Assembly: GCA_000969725.1 (NCBI GenBank)
Contig: JXSR01S044592.1
DNA from: Ophiothrix spiculata
Lineage: Eukaryota; Echinodermata; Ophiuroidea; Amphilepidida; Ophiotrichidae
Strand: one strand, 5' to 3'
Length of the DNA: 30,867 bases
The position numbers and the translations under genes are program-made. Shown here piece by piece: positions 1 through 10,150 of this stretch. The notes under the pieces were generated by a model that worked only from the letters and a program-made list of their open reading frames with translations, ran no database searches and was not told the origin of the DNA. Each line of letters starts with the position of its first letter. Positions within the stretch are counted from its first letter, which is position 1.

Positions 1-332
1 GGCCTTTTTAAATCAAGGTGTCAAACTCATTAATATTCATGAGCATCATCAAACCAGCGCTCTGTGCCGATTTTCTATGCATAAAAAAAAATAAAACAAG
101 CCACTTTTCTCGGACCTTACTACTGATTGTGCAAGTAGCATTACATTGCTTGAAATACTTTGTTGATGATAGGTTTAGTATCAATTTGGAATTATCTCTA
201 CTAGGCATTAATATTCCAATTGCATATTGGCGTATTTATTTCATGACCCGTCTTGGCTATTTTCTAACATAAGAATGACATTACCCCATAGCAGTGACAG
301 GTGCTTATAAACAAACGCATTGAAAGAAAGCT
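1..332. other. Left flank, no gene seen
   Basis: AT-rich sequence with short chance reading frames only. A stretch of about 55 bases at 136-190 is similar, in reverse orientation, to 6711-6765 (shared core around GGTTTAGTATCAAT), so at least part of this flank is a dispersed repeat. No splice-bounded coding segment was recognised. Confidence 0.5.
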
Positions 333-605
333 ACTAGACGTCACAGTAATGTGAGCGCCAATAACTGATTAGAGTTTAGTTTGTCATGTTTGTTTTTAAA
401 TAATGCAGAGGTGAAATGAAAAATAATCACTATCATTTATTAATTTATTTAATTGATTAAAATGCAGCATAAGTTGAATTAACTCAGGTGAACTTAACTA
501 AATTTATAATTTCGGAATAAATCAAGGAGGAGTAATTTTTCTTGAAGAGTAGATCATTTGGAGACATTAATGAGTGAGGTGTGGATTTTGTTATGAATTC
601 TAACA

Positions 606-1540
606 AACTAAATTATACGATTTACGCATTTATGCCTTTCAGATTGTGGTAAAATGGTTTATAACGTCATTGTAACGTTATATGAAGCTCAGTGGTGCAC
701 TGTTTGGTATTAATGGATAGAAGAGGTCCATACCTATTAACACTTGTAGCAAATATATAGGAGTTTGGAAAATCCAGAGATGGGATGCTAACCAACAACC
801 CCTTCCTTCAGAGTTCGTGTTACAAAAATAGCTCAGGAGGACTCAGGTTAATAAACGTATTATTCATCCATTTTGTTCATAAATGTGAAGTCAAAATTTT
901 TATTAACTATAAAACTCACTAACAGCTGTGGTACTTCTATCAGCATCAGCTCTAAAAATGAAAAAAATAGTTTTCAAGGGTTTTCATGCCTTATTGTAAA
1001 GCAAAATAACTGACAATGTTAGACTCAGACGTCTCAGAAGTTACTGGTTACTTTGAGAAAACTAAAATTGCATATCAAAATGAACTTGAAAATAAAGGGT
1101 AACATTATGTCGTGTATTAAATATTCAGAATTTGAATTTGACATTTTGAACGTTACATTTTAGAAAGATAACGACTGTTGTTTATTCTTACAAGTGTGAT
1201 TTTTTAGATTGTTTTGTTTAACAAGATTATTCAATGAGCTGTTGATATGCCACTATACAAAATGCAATTAAGTGATTTTTTTGTTTCATCTGGAGATGAA
1301 ACTGCTTTGCATTACATTTACTTATTGCAACCAACATTTGCTCATTGATTATGTCTTGAGATCATGAAATCGAGCTAACACAATAAATAAAGGCTTAAAG
1401 AGGAGATTATGACAATTCCAATTTCATAATTCTGTGGATCACCAGTACCGTAACTCTCTTGGAAATCTTGCGGTTTTTTTTGGCACACATTGCAGGTTTT
1501 TCCCCGGTATTCATAATGAAATGACTATTAAATTATTTAG
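606..1540. other. Unassigned AT-rich sequence inside the left arm
   Basis: No reading frame of interest, no splice-bounded segment and no clear terminal repeat. It lies between the first matched block of the outer inverted repeat and the 5' truncation point of the LINE. I see nothing here that I can name. Confidence 0.4.
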
Positions 1541-3504
1541 CATTGTCGACGACTTTTCTTCATGAATGACAGTATTAGAAAACTCATTGCAAAACGCAAT
1601 AAGACTTATAAAGCTGATAACATGACACTCTATAAGCCGCTTAGAAACAAAGTTATCTATCAAATAAGACATGCCAAGAAATCTTTCTATGCAAAAAATA
1701 TTGAATGCTTAAAAAAGAGCAAACCTGGTAAATGGCACAACAACATAAGAAATATAACTGGCCATAACAATAAGTCTGGTGAATTTGATCTAAGCTTCTT
1801 AGGTCAAACAGTTAATGGCCAAACAAATAAGCTGAATGAGCATTTTGCAAGTGTTTGTTGTCAGTTACCACCACTTAATATGTACTCTTTACCTGCTTAT
1901 CTACCATCCCTTCCACCACCAACAATACATGTCTGGGAAGTTCAAAGTAGGTTAAGCAAACTCAGTATCTCAAAGGCAAGTCACCCGGAGGATATTCCAA
2001 TTAAAGTAACTAAGGAATTTCCCTATGAGATAGCTGTACCTCTGACAGCAATGTTCAACAAAAGTCTTCAAGAATGGATTTTTCCACAAGTATGGAAAAC
2101 TGCTTCTATTACACCTGTTCCAAAATTCAAAAAACCTGAGTCTGCCAGTGAATTACGCCCAATTGCTCTTACAAATTTTTTTTGGTAGGGTATTTGAGTC
2201 TTTTTTGGCTGAATGGTTAAGAGATGATTTTTTACCAATTCTTGATACCAAACAATACGGTAATGTAAAAGGAACTAGCACAACCCATTATCTTGTTGAC
2301 ATGCTGGACACTGTTGTTTCGGGTATTGACAAACCTTCCCACTTTGCCACCTTGGTTGCGGTTGATTTTACAAAAGCTTTCGACCGTATTAACCATACTA
2401 TTGCTGTTAGTAAAATCATCTGCTCTGGAGTAAGACCGTCAATAATTCCAACAATCAGTAGTTTCTTGAAAATCGCACCCAATGTGTCCGATACAAAGGT
2501 CAATTTTCTAGCTACAAAAATATCACTTGTGGAGTCCCCCAGGGAACTAAGTTAGGGCCTATAATCTTCACTATCATGGTGAATGACGCTGCTGAAACCA
2601 TCCCTAGTCGTTGGAAATTTGTTGACGATCTTACTCTGGCTGAAATTACTAACACAAAAACAGGTTCTCATCAACTCCAGTATCACTTGAATGCCTTGGA
2701 TGATTGGTGTAAAATTAATGACGTGTTGCCAAAACCATCTAAATGCCATGTCTTACATGTGAATTTTTTGAAGAACCCTGTCCAACTCCCACAGCTTTCT
2801 CTTGGTGGTGAGGTTTTGCAAGTGGTTGAGCATATGAAATTACTTGGCCTAGAAATCCAAAATAACCTTGGATGGGACATACAAGTCAAAAACATGATAT
2901 CCCGGGCTGGGAGGCGTTTATTTTTATGTTGTATGTTTTACGTAGATATTCTGCACCAGTAGAGGATATGCTGACCATCTTTCAAACTTATATCCGCCCC
3001 ATTCTCGAATATTCTTGTGCAGTGCGGCACCCAGCTCTCACACAACACCAAAACTCCCAAATTGAGAATATTCAAAAACGGGCGTGCAAGATTATCCTTG
3101 GGAATGAATATCTGCACTACGAGGATGCATTGCATGAACTCAGCATCACTAGCCTCACTGATCGTAGGGAAGAGCTCATCTTGAAATTTGGTCAGGGTAT
3201 CCTCAACTCGGAAACACACCGTCATATGCTTCCAGAATATCATGCTAACACTCATAGCCTCCGTCGCATCAACAAATTTCAGAAACCACTTTGCAAAACA
3301 AGCAGGTATCTCAACTCCACAATTCCATTTGTCATAGACAAACTAAACGCCTCTTAGTCCAAGTAATTTGCTTTTTGTTGTAATTTGTATTTTTGTGAAT
3401 CTGTATTTATTGAACTATGTTTGCTGTAAACGCCAGCACTTTCAGCTCTTTGTGCCTGCTGGCTATTGTATACCATGAATAAATAAATAAATAAATAAAT
3501 AAAT
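1541..3504 (+). mobile_element. 5'-truncated, decayed CR1-group LINE (Rex1/Daphne-like reverse transcriptase)
   Basis: Non-LTR retrotransposon fragment that once encoded a reverse transcriptase. Translation opens just after a stop at 1538-1540, so the endonuclease half is absent, typical of 5' truncation. Seen in order: the pre-RT segment MNDSIRKLIAKRNKTYK; RT motif LRPIALTNFF (to about 2185); the catalytic block VAVDFTKAFDRINH (about 2355-2396); CGVPQGTKLGP (2528-2560); the second catalytic block KFVDDLTLAEI (about 2615-2647); MKLLGLEI; and the C-terminal region with YIRPILEYSC and IENIQKRACKII, ending at a stop at 3355-3357. The frame changes three times, one at a T-run near 2180, so it is dead. 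The 3' UTR ends in a (TAAA)n tail at about 3476-3504, consistent with target-primed insertion. GVPQGTKLGP plus FVDD fits the Rex1/Daphne/CR1 lineages; clade is inference. Confidence 0.9.
3476..3504 (+). repeat. (TAAA)n tail of the LINE
   Basis: About seven tandem AATA/TAAA units directly after the LINE 3' UTR. Short tandem tails of this sort mark the 3' end of many CR1-group elements and fix the downstream insertion boundary. Confidence 0.85.
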
Positions 3505-3545
3505 GAAAAATGAAACACATGTGATATCAGTTCGGCGGAACTCAC

Positions 3546-3567
3546 AATTCGGATACGTATCCGAATT
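3546..3567. repeat. 22-bp perfect palindrome
   Basis: A perfect self-complementary 22-mer centred on GGATACGTATCC. The next ~60 bases carry degenerate echoes (GGATACTCCGTATC, GATACCCGTATTCG), so this is a small cluster of related dyad motifs rather than a single site. Function unknown. Confidence 0.8.
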
Positions 3568-3589
3568 TGGATACTCCGTATCACAATTC

Positions 3590-4400
3590 TGATACCCGTA
3601 TTCGAATATGGATTAAAAACAGCTGAAACGGGATATCAGCTGAAATGAATATTCAGCTTCGCCGCGCACCATACCGGTATGTATAAACGTCAATAACATT
3701 TATCATCATTTGTCATCTAAATTCTTTCAAAGTATTGGCCAAATTATTATTTTGCCTTCTGTGATAAGAAGCTATCAGGACATGTTTCGAAGCTGTTCCG
3801 ATGGAATTGCACAGATGAAAATGACATTTCCACAGATACATTTATCATAAATGCAAGAAAGATGTTATACATGTACTTGCCAGGGCAAATTCCAAAATAC
3901 CGAGATTTTTAATATGGTTTTAATACGTTCTATTACTTTTTAATTTCACATAAAACCTAAGGAGACTCTTTGTAATTATTTTATTGGTAGATAAAGCATT
4001 GTTTAATTTATTCTATTTTATAATAATATTTAAGCATTTATAATTTGTGACCGTTCATCTAAAACCAGCCGTAATTGCAGCCTTTTGTCACTTAAACTTT
4101 TTTGAAAAAATTACAAAGGCAGTGTTATAAGGATTAAAAATGACACCTCATTAAACTTCACTCGATTTCCAGAAGCCAAGTTATGGTCCATCAAAGGTTG
4201 TCACCTAGTAAAATTGTGAAACTTAGATAAACGGGCTCAAAGATCAGTTAGCCTGAGTTTTTCTGTTGATTGTTCCCAGAACATATATTTCATATTTCCG
4301 ATTATTTTCTTGAAATGAAACTTTACAGGTGTTTTGAAGTATATATGTATAAGAATTGCGAATCTGTCCAAATTCAATTTCGGCAAATTCACTATCTAAA
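3590..4400. other. Unassigned sequence between LINE and hAT-like element
   Basis: AT-rich, no supported coding segment or terminal repeat found. Not matched by eye to the right arm of the outer inverted repeat. Confidence 0.4.
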
Positions 4401-4909
4401 CAGTGGCGTGCCCAAGATTTTTTGAGTGTGTGTGTGGGGGGGGGGGGGGGCAACCATCAGTTTTCCCCGAATGACCAGTGGTGGCGGAAGGTTAAAAATT
4501 TAGAGGGGACGGCCGGCCAGAGGAAAAAATTATGTAACTTTGAAAATTTTTGTCAATTCAGATAAAAATTGTTTAAAAATCTTGAAATTTGCGCAAAACT
4601 TGGCAAATTGTGACTGAATATTGATCATTCATGAAAGTTCGTGCGAATTTTCACATTTAAACTATTAGAAACCAGGGGAAATTCAAGGTCTCACTAGCGC
4701 ACGGTAAGTTTTCCAATGATTTTCAAAACATTTAAAACTATTTTTCTTCTCTTTTCTTTTGATTTTTTTTCTCTACTCCCCTTTCTTTTCTATCTTTTTT
4801 TTTGTCAAGATCCCCGAATGGGCCTTTTCCACCGACCGACTCACCAAACTGGGGGGGGGGGCGTGTCTCCCCCCCCCCCCCCACCCACCGCCCCTTGGGC
4901 ACGCTAGTG
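4401..4909. mobile_element. Non-autonomous hAT-like DNA transposon (509 bp)
   Basis: Terminal inverted repeats of 16 bp: CAGTGGCGTGCCCAAG at 4401-4416 against the reverse complement of CTTGGGCACGCTAGTG at 4894-4909 (15/16). The 7-mer ATCTAAA directly abuts both ends (4394-4400 and 4910-4916), a target-site duplication close to the 8 bp expected of hAT elements, and the CAGTG terminus also fits hAT. The interior is non-coding with long G and C runs at 4437-4450, 4852-4861 and 4869-4882. It sits in the left arm of the outer inverted repeat and is absent from the right arm. Confidence 0.82.
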
Positions 4910-5740
4910 ATCTAAAAGAATAAAGGAATATAAGAGTAAGCAGTCTGAACGTTTCATACAACTCGACTGTCGTCTCGTCCAATGGAATGCTTCGTCTCAT
5001 GAAAATATGATGTACTCATTGCAAACATAAACATCACTATTTGTATAACATTACATACCGATGAAAAACAAACCCTCACATTTATAAAGTCCAAGCGATT
5101 TGAAATTGTTGCATTCATGAGGTTAATGTAGTCGACAAATCTTATTTGGAAAATGGAACATTATCGCAGTATATAATGATAGTGATCTGCTTAAGTCATA
5201 CTTGTTAAACGATTTCACTAAATCGATTTGTTCTTGCAATGGTAAATCTTTGTGTAAAGTTAAATAAAATGATTCCATTCCAAATGACACTAAAATAAAG
5301 ATATTATGTTATTTGTATACGACTGTACAAAGCTAACTGAATCGGGTACCTTACTTCAAAGCGTCATTACGTGCTTAGTATTCGACTCGAGTGATTAACT
5401 CGAAGTTTACACGTCTTCTTGACTACTTTGATGCGTCATTAGAGAGGCATGTATATACGTTGTTCATTTCTCACGAGCACTGTTGTTGCCTCAGGTAATG
5501 TTTCCGTGGCTACACAAACGGTAAATAATGTATTTCTGGGGCTACAAAGGAGGGCATAACTTGCCTACTTGACTGCTTTTATAATACTAGTACATTGTGT
5601 TAGAAATATAAAATGTGAAACTCCCTAAAGAGGGTTTTATTCAAACAGATTTTAGGGCTATGGCTTTATAAGTAGTTCATATGTATTATGTTATTAATTA
5701 TAACTATGAAAAGAATCCAAAATTACTATAAATGAGACAA

Positions 5741-6073
5741 CACCACGTGGGTACGTCGTGTGGTCTAGCGGAACAGAGCAGGACTCGTGATCACAAGGTT
5801 GCGAGTTCGAGCCCCGTAAGTGCCAACGTGTTGTGAACATGTGCAAATCACTTTATCACACTTGCCTCGTCGACCCGAGCGTATTGGGGAGCTGTTTAGG
5901 TGGTATATCAAAACCTAAGTGCTGATAGGCCTGTGCCTTTGGTCATTGGCCGCAAATGGCCTAGTTTAAGGCGAAATGGTTCTGACGATTCCCCTGTTAT
6001 GGCGTAATGATAATAGCCAGCGCTTTGTATCCACTAGAAAAGGCGCAATATAAATGCCGGAATTATTATTATC
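5741..6073 (+). mobile_element. tRNA-derived SINE
   Basis: About 330 bp. The 5' head carries RNA polymerase III promoter elements: an A box TGGTCTAGCGG at 5761-5771 and a B box GAGTTCGAGCC at 5803-5813, spaced as in a tRNA. A non-tRNA body follows, and the element ends in AGGCGCAATATAAATGCCGG and an (ATT)n tail; this kind of short 3' end is thought to be borrowed from a partner LINE. The right arm of the outer inverted repeat has an uninterrupted counterpart of the insertion site (GAGACAATATCAAGAG, reverse complement of about 29245-29260), giving an empty-site comparison. The head diverges too far downstream of the B box to be a functional tRNA gene. Confidence 0.82.
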
Positions 6074-6082
6074 AAGAGATTA

Positions 6083-6128
6083 GGAAGTAGATGGATAGAT
6101 AGATGGTGGGATGGATGTATGCACAGAC
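6083..6128 (-). repeat. Single copy of the 51-bp minisatellite unit
   Basis: TAGGAAGTAGATGGATAGAT through GCACAGACCAT is the reverse complement of one unit of the 15-copy array at 28441-29236. It marks the inner edge of the left arm. The array therefore expanded in one arm only, or collapsed in the other. Confidence 0.88.
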
Positions 6129-6137
6129 CATTTGTCA

Positions 6138-6391
6138 CGCTTGACTGAGGAAAAGGAATGCTTGGAAACAAAGCAAAAATTATCTTTCAACGCCCCTCAA
6201 TTTACAAAAATATGGTTTTAGTGAACGTGGAATGGTTCCCGGCGGCTTATGACATCTTACGAGGTTTTCAAGATGTCACATACCGCCGGGGACCATTCCA
6301 CGTTCACCACAACCCTATTTTTGTAAATTGAGGGGCGTTGAAGGATCATTTTGTGCTTTGCTTCCAAGCATTCTCTTGGCTCAGTCAAGCG
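6138..6391. repeat. 254-bp near-perfect hairpin
   Basis: Arms of about 121 bp pair around an 11-base loop (6259-6269). Left arm from CGCTTGACTGAGG (6138-6150) to GACATCTT (6251-6258); right arm from AAGATGTC (6270-6277) to CTCAGTCAAGCG (6380-6391). Conserved paired blocks include CAACGCCCCTCAATTTAC and GTGAACGTGGAATGGT. Mismatches are few and scattered. It may be a foldback MITE, or the head-to-head junction of two copies of a repeat. If transcribed it would give a long double-stranded RNA. Confidence 0.88.
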
Positions 6392-6399
6392 AGGTAAAG

Positions 6400-6770
6400 A
6401 CATTCAACCACCTGCTTATCACTCTACTACAGATAGACATTCCATATGAACACTCAACTTAAGTAGAAAAGTGACCTTGAACAAGGCGGGGTCAAATCAA
6501 CTTGGACGTTTTTGACCCATTTTTGTTGTTGCCCCTTACCAGTACATGGGAAAATTAATCACATTTGGAGTTCCATTTCACATCCAACAAGATAACCTAT
6601 CAAATCTGACCAAAAGCAACATACATTTCCAGATATTTTCATCATAAATTGATCGTAAAAAAGTGGTAACAATATTATTATTCCAACTATATGAGCAACC
6701 ATGTATGTATCTAGATTGATACTAAACCTTTCATCAACAAAGGATTTGAAGCAATGTAATGCTGCTGGTT
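6400..6770. other. Unassigned sequence
   Basis: No coding or terminal-repeat signal found. The final part, 6711-6765, has a reverse-orientation relative at 136-190. Confidence 0.4.
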
Positions 6771-6775
6771 AACAG

Positions 6776-6905
6776 TGACTAGTAGTTATATCAGGTAATC
6801 CTCCTCTACGTACCGAAGTCATGCATAAAACGATATATTGTTTTGGAATAGTGACTCTAGTTACATCACTTAAGGTAATCCTCCTTCACGTATCAAGTCA
6901 TGCTT
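6776..6905 (+). repeat. Tandem duplication of a ~70-bp unit
   Basis: 6776-6830 and 6849-6905 share GTGACTnnTAGTTAYATCA, GGTAATCCTCCT, ACGTA and AGTCATGC in the same order. The second unit continues into the longer dispersed repeat described at 6849-7010. Confidence 0.65.
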
Positions 6906-7010
6906 TGAAATGAGAAGAAATTCTATCGTGTAATGTAAAGCTTACCTTTCATTCATACGACACGCACTTGCCGTGATTGTCAAACGAAATAACTAATAAC
7001 AACGAACTTT
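6849..7010 (+). repeat. Dispersed repeat, copy A
   Basis: Shares order and sequence with 8546-8690 in the same orientation (GTGACTCTAGT, AGTCATGC, ATTCTAYCRTGTAATGTAA, CATTCAWACGAC, CGTGATTGT) and with 13085-13190 in reverse. On the minus strand copies A and B end in splice-donor-like AAAG|GTAAGC and ACAG|GTGAGA, which copy C lacks; no convincing coding sequence precedes them. Confidence 0.65.
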
Positions 7011-7289
7011 GCTTTAGCTCTGTGTTTATATAAACAGTTGGTAAAACTTGAACAGCGTAATTACACCAAAAACTGTCAATGTTTGACGACATAACCCTTA
7101 CAAAATTGTAAAGATTGCTTTTTAAAGTGATGTATTAAATACACTAATTTCAACGGCAAAACATACAAATAAACTTTCTTATAGATGGTGCAAAAACAGG
7201 ATTGTGTCTTTTTACAAAATGTTCCCATTAAATGGCAATACTCCATTAATATTGTTCAAGAGCGGAGTAATTCTACAAATAGATACAAA

Positions 7290-7515
7290 CTGCACCTTAA
7301 TGCGTTCGTGGACAGTAAGATTTTAGGTGAGTTCTTGTCGTGGATGCCAAACATTTTATGAACGATTTTGATCTGAATAAGAAGATTGTTCCACACAGAA
7401 GATGCAATGTAGCAGAAAGTGTGATTGCTGGAAGATTTGAGTTATTTTAGTGTTGGAAGCTGGCTAAGAGGTGTCGAATCAGAAGCAGAGATCATAGGAC
7501 TCGAGATTGTTTCCC
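7290..7515 (-). mobile_element. Possible 3' end fragment of a LINE reverse transcriptase ORF
   Basis: On the minus strand one frame reads SNHTFCYIASSVWNNL, resembling the conserved C-terminal segment of many CR1/L2/Crack LINE ORF2 proteins (pattern: aromatic, xxAAPxLWNxLP). The surrounding frame is broken and no catalytic motifs are present. This is a resemblance only; a chance open segment is the alternative. Confidence 0.3.
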
Positions 7516-7531
7516 GGGGATTGTTTATTTG

Positions 7532-7570
7532 GTGATTTGACATGTTAATTAGTGATTTGACATGTTAATG
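7532..7570 (+). repeat. Two tandem copies of a 20-bp unit
   Basis: GTGATTTGACATGTTAAT occurs twice in succession, with a third partial trace immediately after (GATTTGTCATTT). Small local duplication. Confidence 0.8.
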
Positions 7571-7711
7571 ATTTGTCATTTTGGAAGACGAACAAAAACG
7601 GACGGCTAAAACATCACAATGAGGTACTTTTCTCACATATTTATGTGAAATGGAAGTACACCTTTAAATTGTTGGAAGAAATTATTTGAAATAAATGCAC
7701 TACACAAATAC

Positions 7712-7979
7712 TAAGTAGCAATATAACAAATTGAAATAACGATATGTTATTATTGTTGTACTTGATCTTTGAATACAAAATAAGCAGTCTTTTTTATCTA
7801 ACTTTACATAGAACTTGCGTACTTCGGACATATTGCTATTTCAATTTGCTATATTGCTACTTAGCGTAACAAATTGAAATAGCGATATGTTATTATTGTT
7901 GTACTTGATCTTTGAATACAAAATAAGCAGTCTTTTTTTATCTAACTTTACATAGAACTTGCGTACTTCGGACATATTG
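7712..7979. mobile_element. 152-bp TIR element in tandem with a second, partial copy
   Basis: Unit one, 7712-7863, has ~33-bp terminal inverted repeats: TAAGTAGCAATATARCAAAT at the left and its complement ending at 7863. A second copy, 7867-7979, repeats about 112 bp almost without change (GATATGTTATTATTGTTGTA onward) but lacks both outer repeat ends. Near identity shows the duplication is recent. Non-coding. Confidence 0.82.
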
Positions 7980-8545
7980 TTTTACTTATGCATAAGTGTT
8001 ACATTTCGAGGTAAATATCAGTTCATGAAAACAATTATAACAACACCTAAAGCACCAACAACAACAGTAGCAGCAACATAAAGCAACATTGTTTCACAAA
8101 TTTTAAGCATAAACAAAATTTATCAAATCAAATCAAATCAAAAATTTCCTTCTTTGTTAAAACAAAAGCTTCAGGCCTAATTTGATAATTAATCAAAGTA
8201 AAGGTACTGCAAAACAGGAGACGTAGTTTATGATTAATAACAATAATCAAGATCAGGGTATCCACTGGTATCAGTTTTTCAGTATATCAGTATATAAAGT
8301 ATATGTCAACATTTGGCAGAAAGGACATGGGTAATTCAAATAACCAAAATAAAACATTATCATAATTCGACAAAGAGACAACGGATCATATATATACCCT
8401 GACAATATGATGATAAACAATTTTGTGTTTACAGGAACTTAAGCTTACTTGCTTATCATTAGGAATATATAAATGCGTTCGCGTTCATTGAATTCTCGAG
8501 TTTTCATCAACATGAATTTTCATGAAAAGTAATATTATTTTGATC
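7980..8545. other. Unassigned AT-rich sequence with an AAATC microsatellite
   Basis: Only short simple repeats, including AAATC units at about 8119-8141 and a purine-rich stretch near 8045-8080. No gene seen. Confidence 0.45.
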
Positions 8546-8690
8546 TACGACTCTAGTGAAACCTACTTCACGCATTAGTGTCATGCTTAGAACTGAAGAA
8601 AAATTCTACCATGTAATGTAATTCTCACCTGTCATTCAAACGACATGTCGTGATTGTAAAAGACAAACTTTGGTTTACATAAATATTTTG
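8546..8690 (+). repeat. Dispersed repeat, copy B
   Basis: Same family and orientation as copy A (6849-7010). It lies just outside the left arm of the inner inverted repeat, while the reversed copy C lies just outside the right arm, so A/B/C may form the outermost layer of that palindrome. Confidence 0.6.
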
Positions 8691-9094
8691 TGGAATTTCA
8701 ACGGCTGAGTGACACAACAAACGTCGATGATTATAATAAACGATTATTCTAAATAAATAGCGGCAAAATCCAAGTATAAATGAAATTACAAAATTGATTT
8801 GGTTTTTTTCTGTGTTTGTCAAGGAAACTATCAAAACCTACATAAATGATACCCGGGAAATAACATTATATACATAGAAAAGACAACAGACGTTGATGGG
8901 AAACCTATCGATGAGCGTTCTCTCACTTAAAGTCAGTAAACACCATTAAAAGTAAATGTATGCTTGACCTTTATACTTTAATAATTTATATTAAAAACAG
9001 TGAAAACAGCACCAACTGACCAGCAAGGGAACTTTGGATGGATCACAATAGAATCAAAAGATAAGTAAAATCAATGGGAATAGGTTAAAAACAA

Positions 9095-9531
9095 CCAAAG
9101 GGGTATATACAATACTAAAAAACATTAAGACCGACGTTTCGGACAGATCAAATTGTTCTTTAACAAGGAAGATAAAAACACAAGACAACCTAATGCAACA
9201 ACAGTAGGAAAACAAATGACTGATACTGTATAGCTATGTACATATGTAATAAAAGAATATAATGGGTCACACATTCACACAACAAAAGAAATCAAGGAGA
9301 TAAAATTGATAAAATCAATGAAGTGAGAATGGCCAATAGACTTGTAAAAGTATGGGATGCAGATTGTTTAAAAATAATAAGGGTATGGAGTGCCATTCCG
9401 GACAAAAATAGAAAACAAGAGAAAAGCTGAAATGGAGGGGGGGGGGGGCAATTTGGAAATTACCAAAAGCCTATTGAAAGGAGGACCACTGTTGACACAA
9501 GTCCACACTCATTAACTACAGAGCCCGCCTA
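9095..9531. repeat. Left arm, outer part, of the inner inverted repeat (Penelope-like terminal repeat?)
   Basis: Reverse-complementary to 12222-12914 over its full length, apart from a 238-bp MITE and its ~30-bp surroundings in the right arm. Shared landmarks are the AAGACCGACGTTTCGGACAG block (9128-9147), a G-run near 9438-9450, ATTACCAAAAGCCTATTGAA and GAGCCCGCCTA at the inner edge. GAAACGTCGGTC-type termini are familiar from Penelope-like retroelements, whose terminal repeats can be inverted; the assignment is inference supported by the GIY-YIG remnant nearby. Confidence 0.85.
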
Positions 9532-10150
9532 GGTGGGACAGCCATGACGTACCAACGTCTCCATGCGTTGGAACCGCCTCCCAGACCCAACAAAACCCAG
9601 GATTCCATCCTTACAACAGTTGCGCGGCATGCCGACACAAACATGGCACTAAAGAAGTCCAGCATACCAACCAAACTTCCAAATTCAGAAGCTTCAACAC
9701 TGGTGATGAATTTGACATCAAACACAGCTTGACCTGTCTCTCCACCAACATAATTTACGTCATAACGTGCAAGAAATGCAACATGCAGTATGTTGAGGAG
9801 ACAGGTCGTACCCTTAAAACCCGCCTTCTTGAACATTGCGGTGACACGAAGAACAACAGGGACAAGCCGGTGCCAGGCATTTCAATCAGCCTTCCCATTC
9901 ACCAGACGACATTTCTATCATAGCCATTGACAGACCTAAATGCAATGATGATTACCATAGACTGGCTCTCGAGTCCAAATGGGTTACCAAACTTAACACT
10001 CTTCATTCCGGACTCCCTCAATTTCTCCCCTCTCTTAGTTTGTTTCTTGTTTCCAAAACTGGGCCACCTTGGCACTGTACGCATTCCACTGTAGGGTCTG
10101 GGAGGCGGAGCCAACGCATGGAGATGTTGGTGCGTCATGGCTGTCCCACA
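9532..10150. mobile_element. 619-bp TIR unit enclosing a Penelope-like endonuclease remnant
   Basis: Terminal inverted repeats of about 57 bp: GTGGGACAGCCATGACG through CCGCCTCCCAGACCC at 9533-9588 against 10094-10149 reversed, with about five mismatches. TA lies at both junctions (9530-9531, 10151-10152). The opposite arm of the inner inverted repeat has the empty site (GCCCGCCTAA continuing straight into GGTCACAACCC), so this unit inserted after the arms formed. TA duplication suggests a Tc1/mariner-type transposase acting in trans, but its payload is retroelement sequence. Confidence 0.8.
9600..10020 (+). pseudogene. Penelope-like element GIY-YIG endonuclease fragment, decayed
   Basis: Translation shows the GIY-YIG nuclease signature as found in Penelope-like elements: an upstream CAACRHKH cysteine motif; the core NIIYVITCKKCNMQYVEETG with the catalytic-arginine helix RTLKTRLLEH; then, in a different frame, the C-terminal HFNQPSHSPDDISI, an ALESKWV segment and LNTLHSGLPQ. 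This domain nicks the target during PLE retrotransposition and normally follows a reverse transcriptase. No reverse transcriptase is present here, and the domain is split between frames, so it is a relic. In the core the usual glycine after QYV is glutamate (QYVEET rather than QYVGET). It lies wholly inside the TIR unit at 9532-10150. Confidence 0.82.

Larger units (their letters stand above)
333..6128. repeat. Left arm of the ~30.5-kb outer inverted repeat
   Basis: Matches the reverse complement of the right arm (28442-30867) in at least two blocks. Block one is 333-605 against 30867-30685, starting ACTAGACGTC and sharing GTTTAGTTTGTCATGTTTG. Block two is 5091-6128 against 29888-29190, with long near-identical stretches around 5280-5550 and one unit of the 51-bp minisatellite at 6083-6128. 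Between the blocks the left arm carries younger insertions that the right arm lacks: a LINE, an hAT-like element and, within block two, a SINE. The span 606-1540 could not be matched to the right arm by eye. No protein is encoded by the shared sequence itself. Confidence 0.85.

Noticed and set aside
5761-5830. A functional tRNA gene
   Set aside because: A and B boxes are present, but they head a ~330-bp repeat with a SINE-type 3' tail, and the acceptor stem does not close convincingly.
8625-8834. Minus-strand open frame ending next to a GTGAGA donor
   Set aside because: It lies in a dispersed repeat whose other copies do not keep the frame; the donor match alone is not enough.
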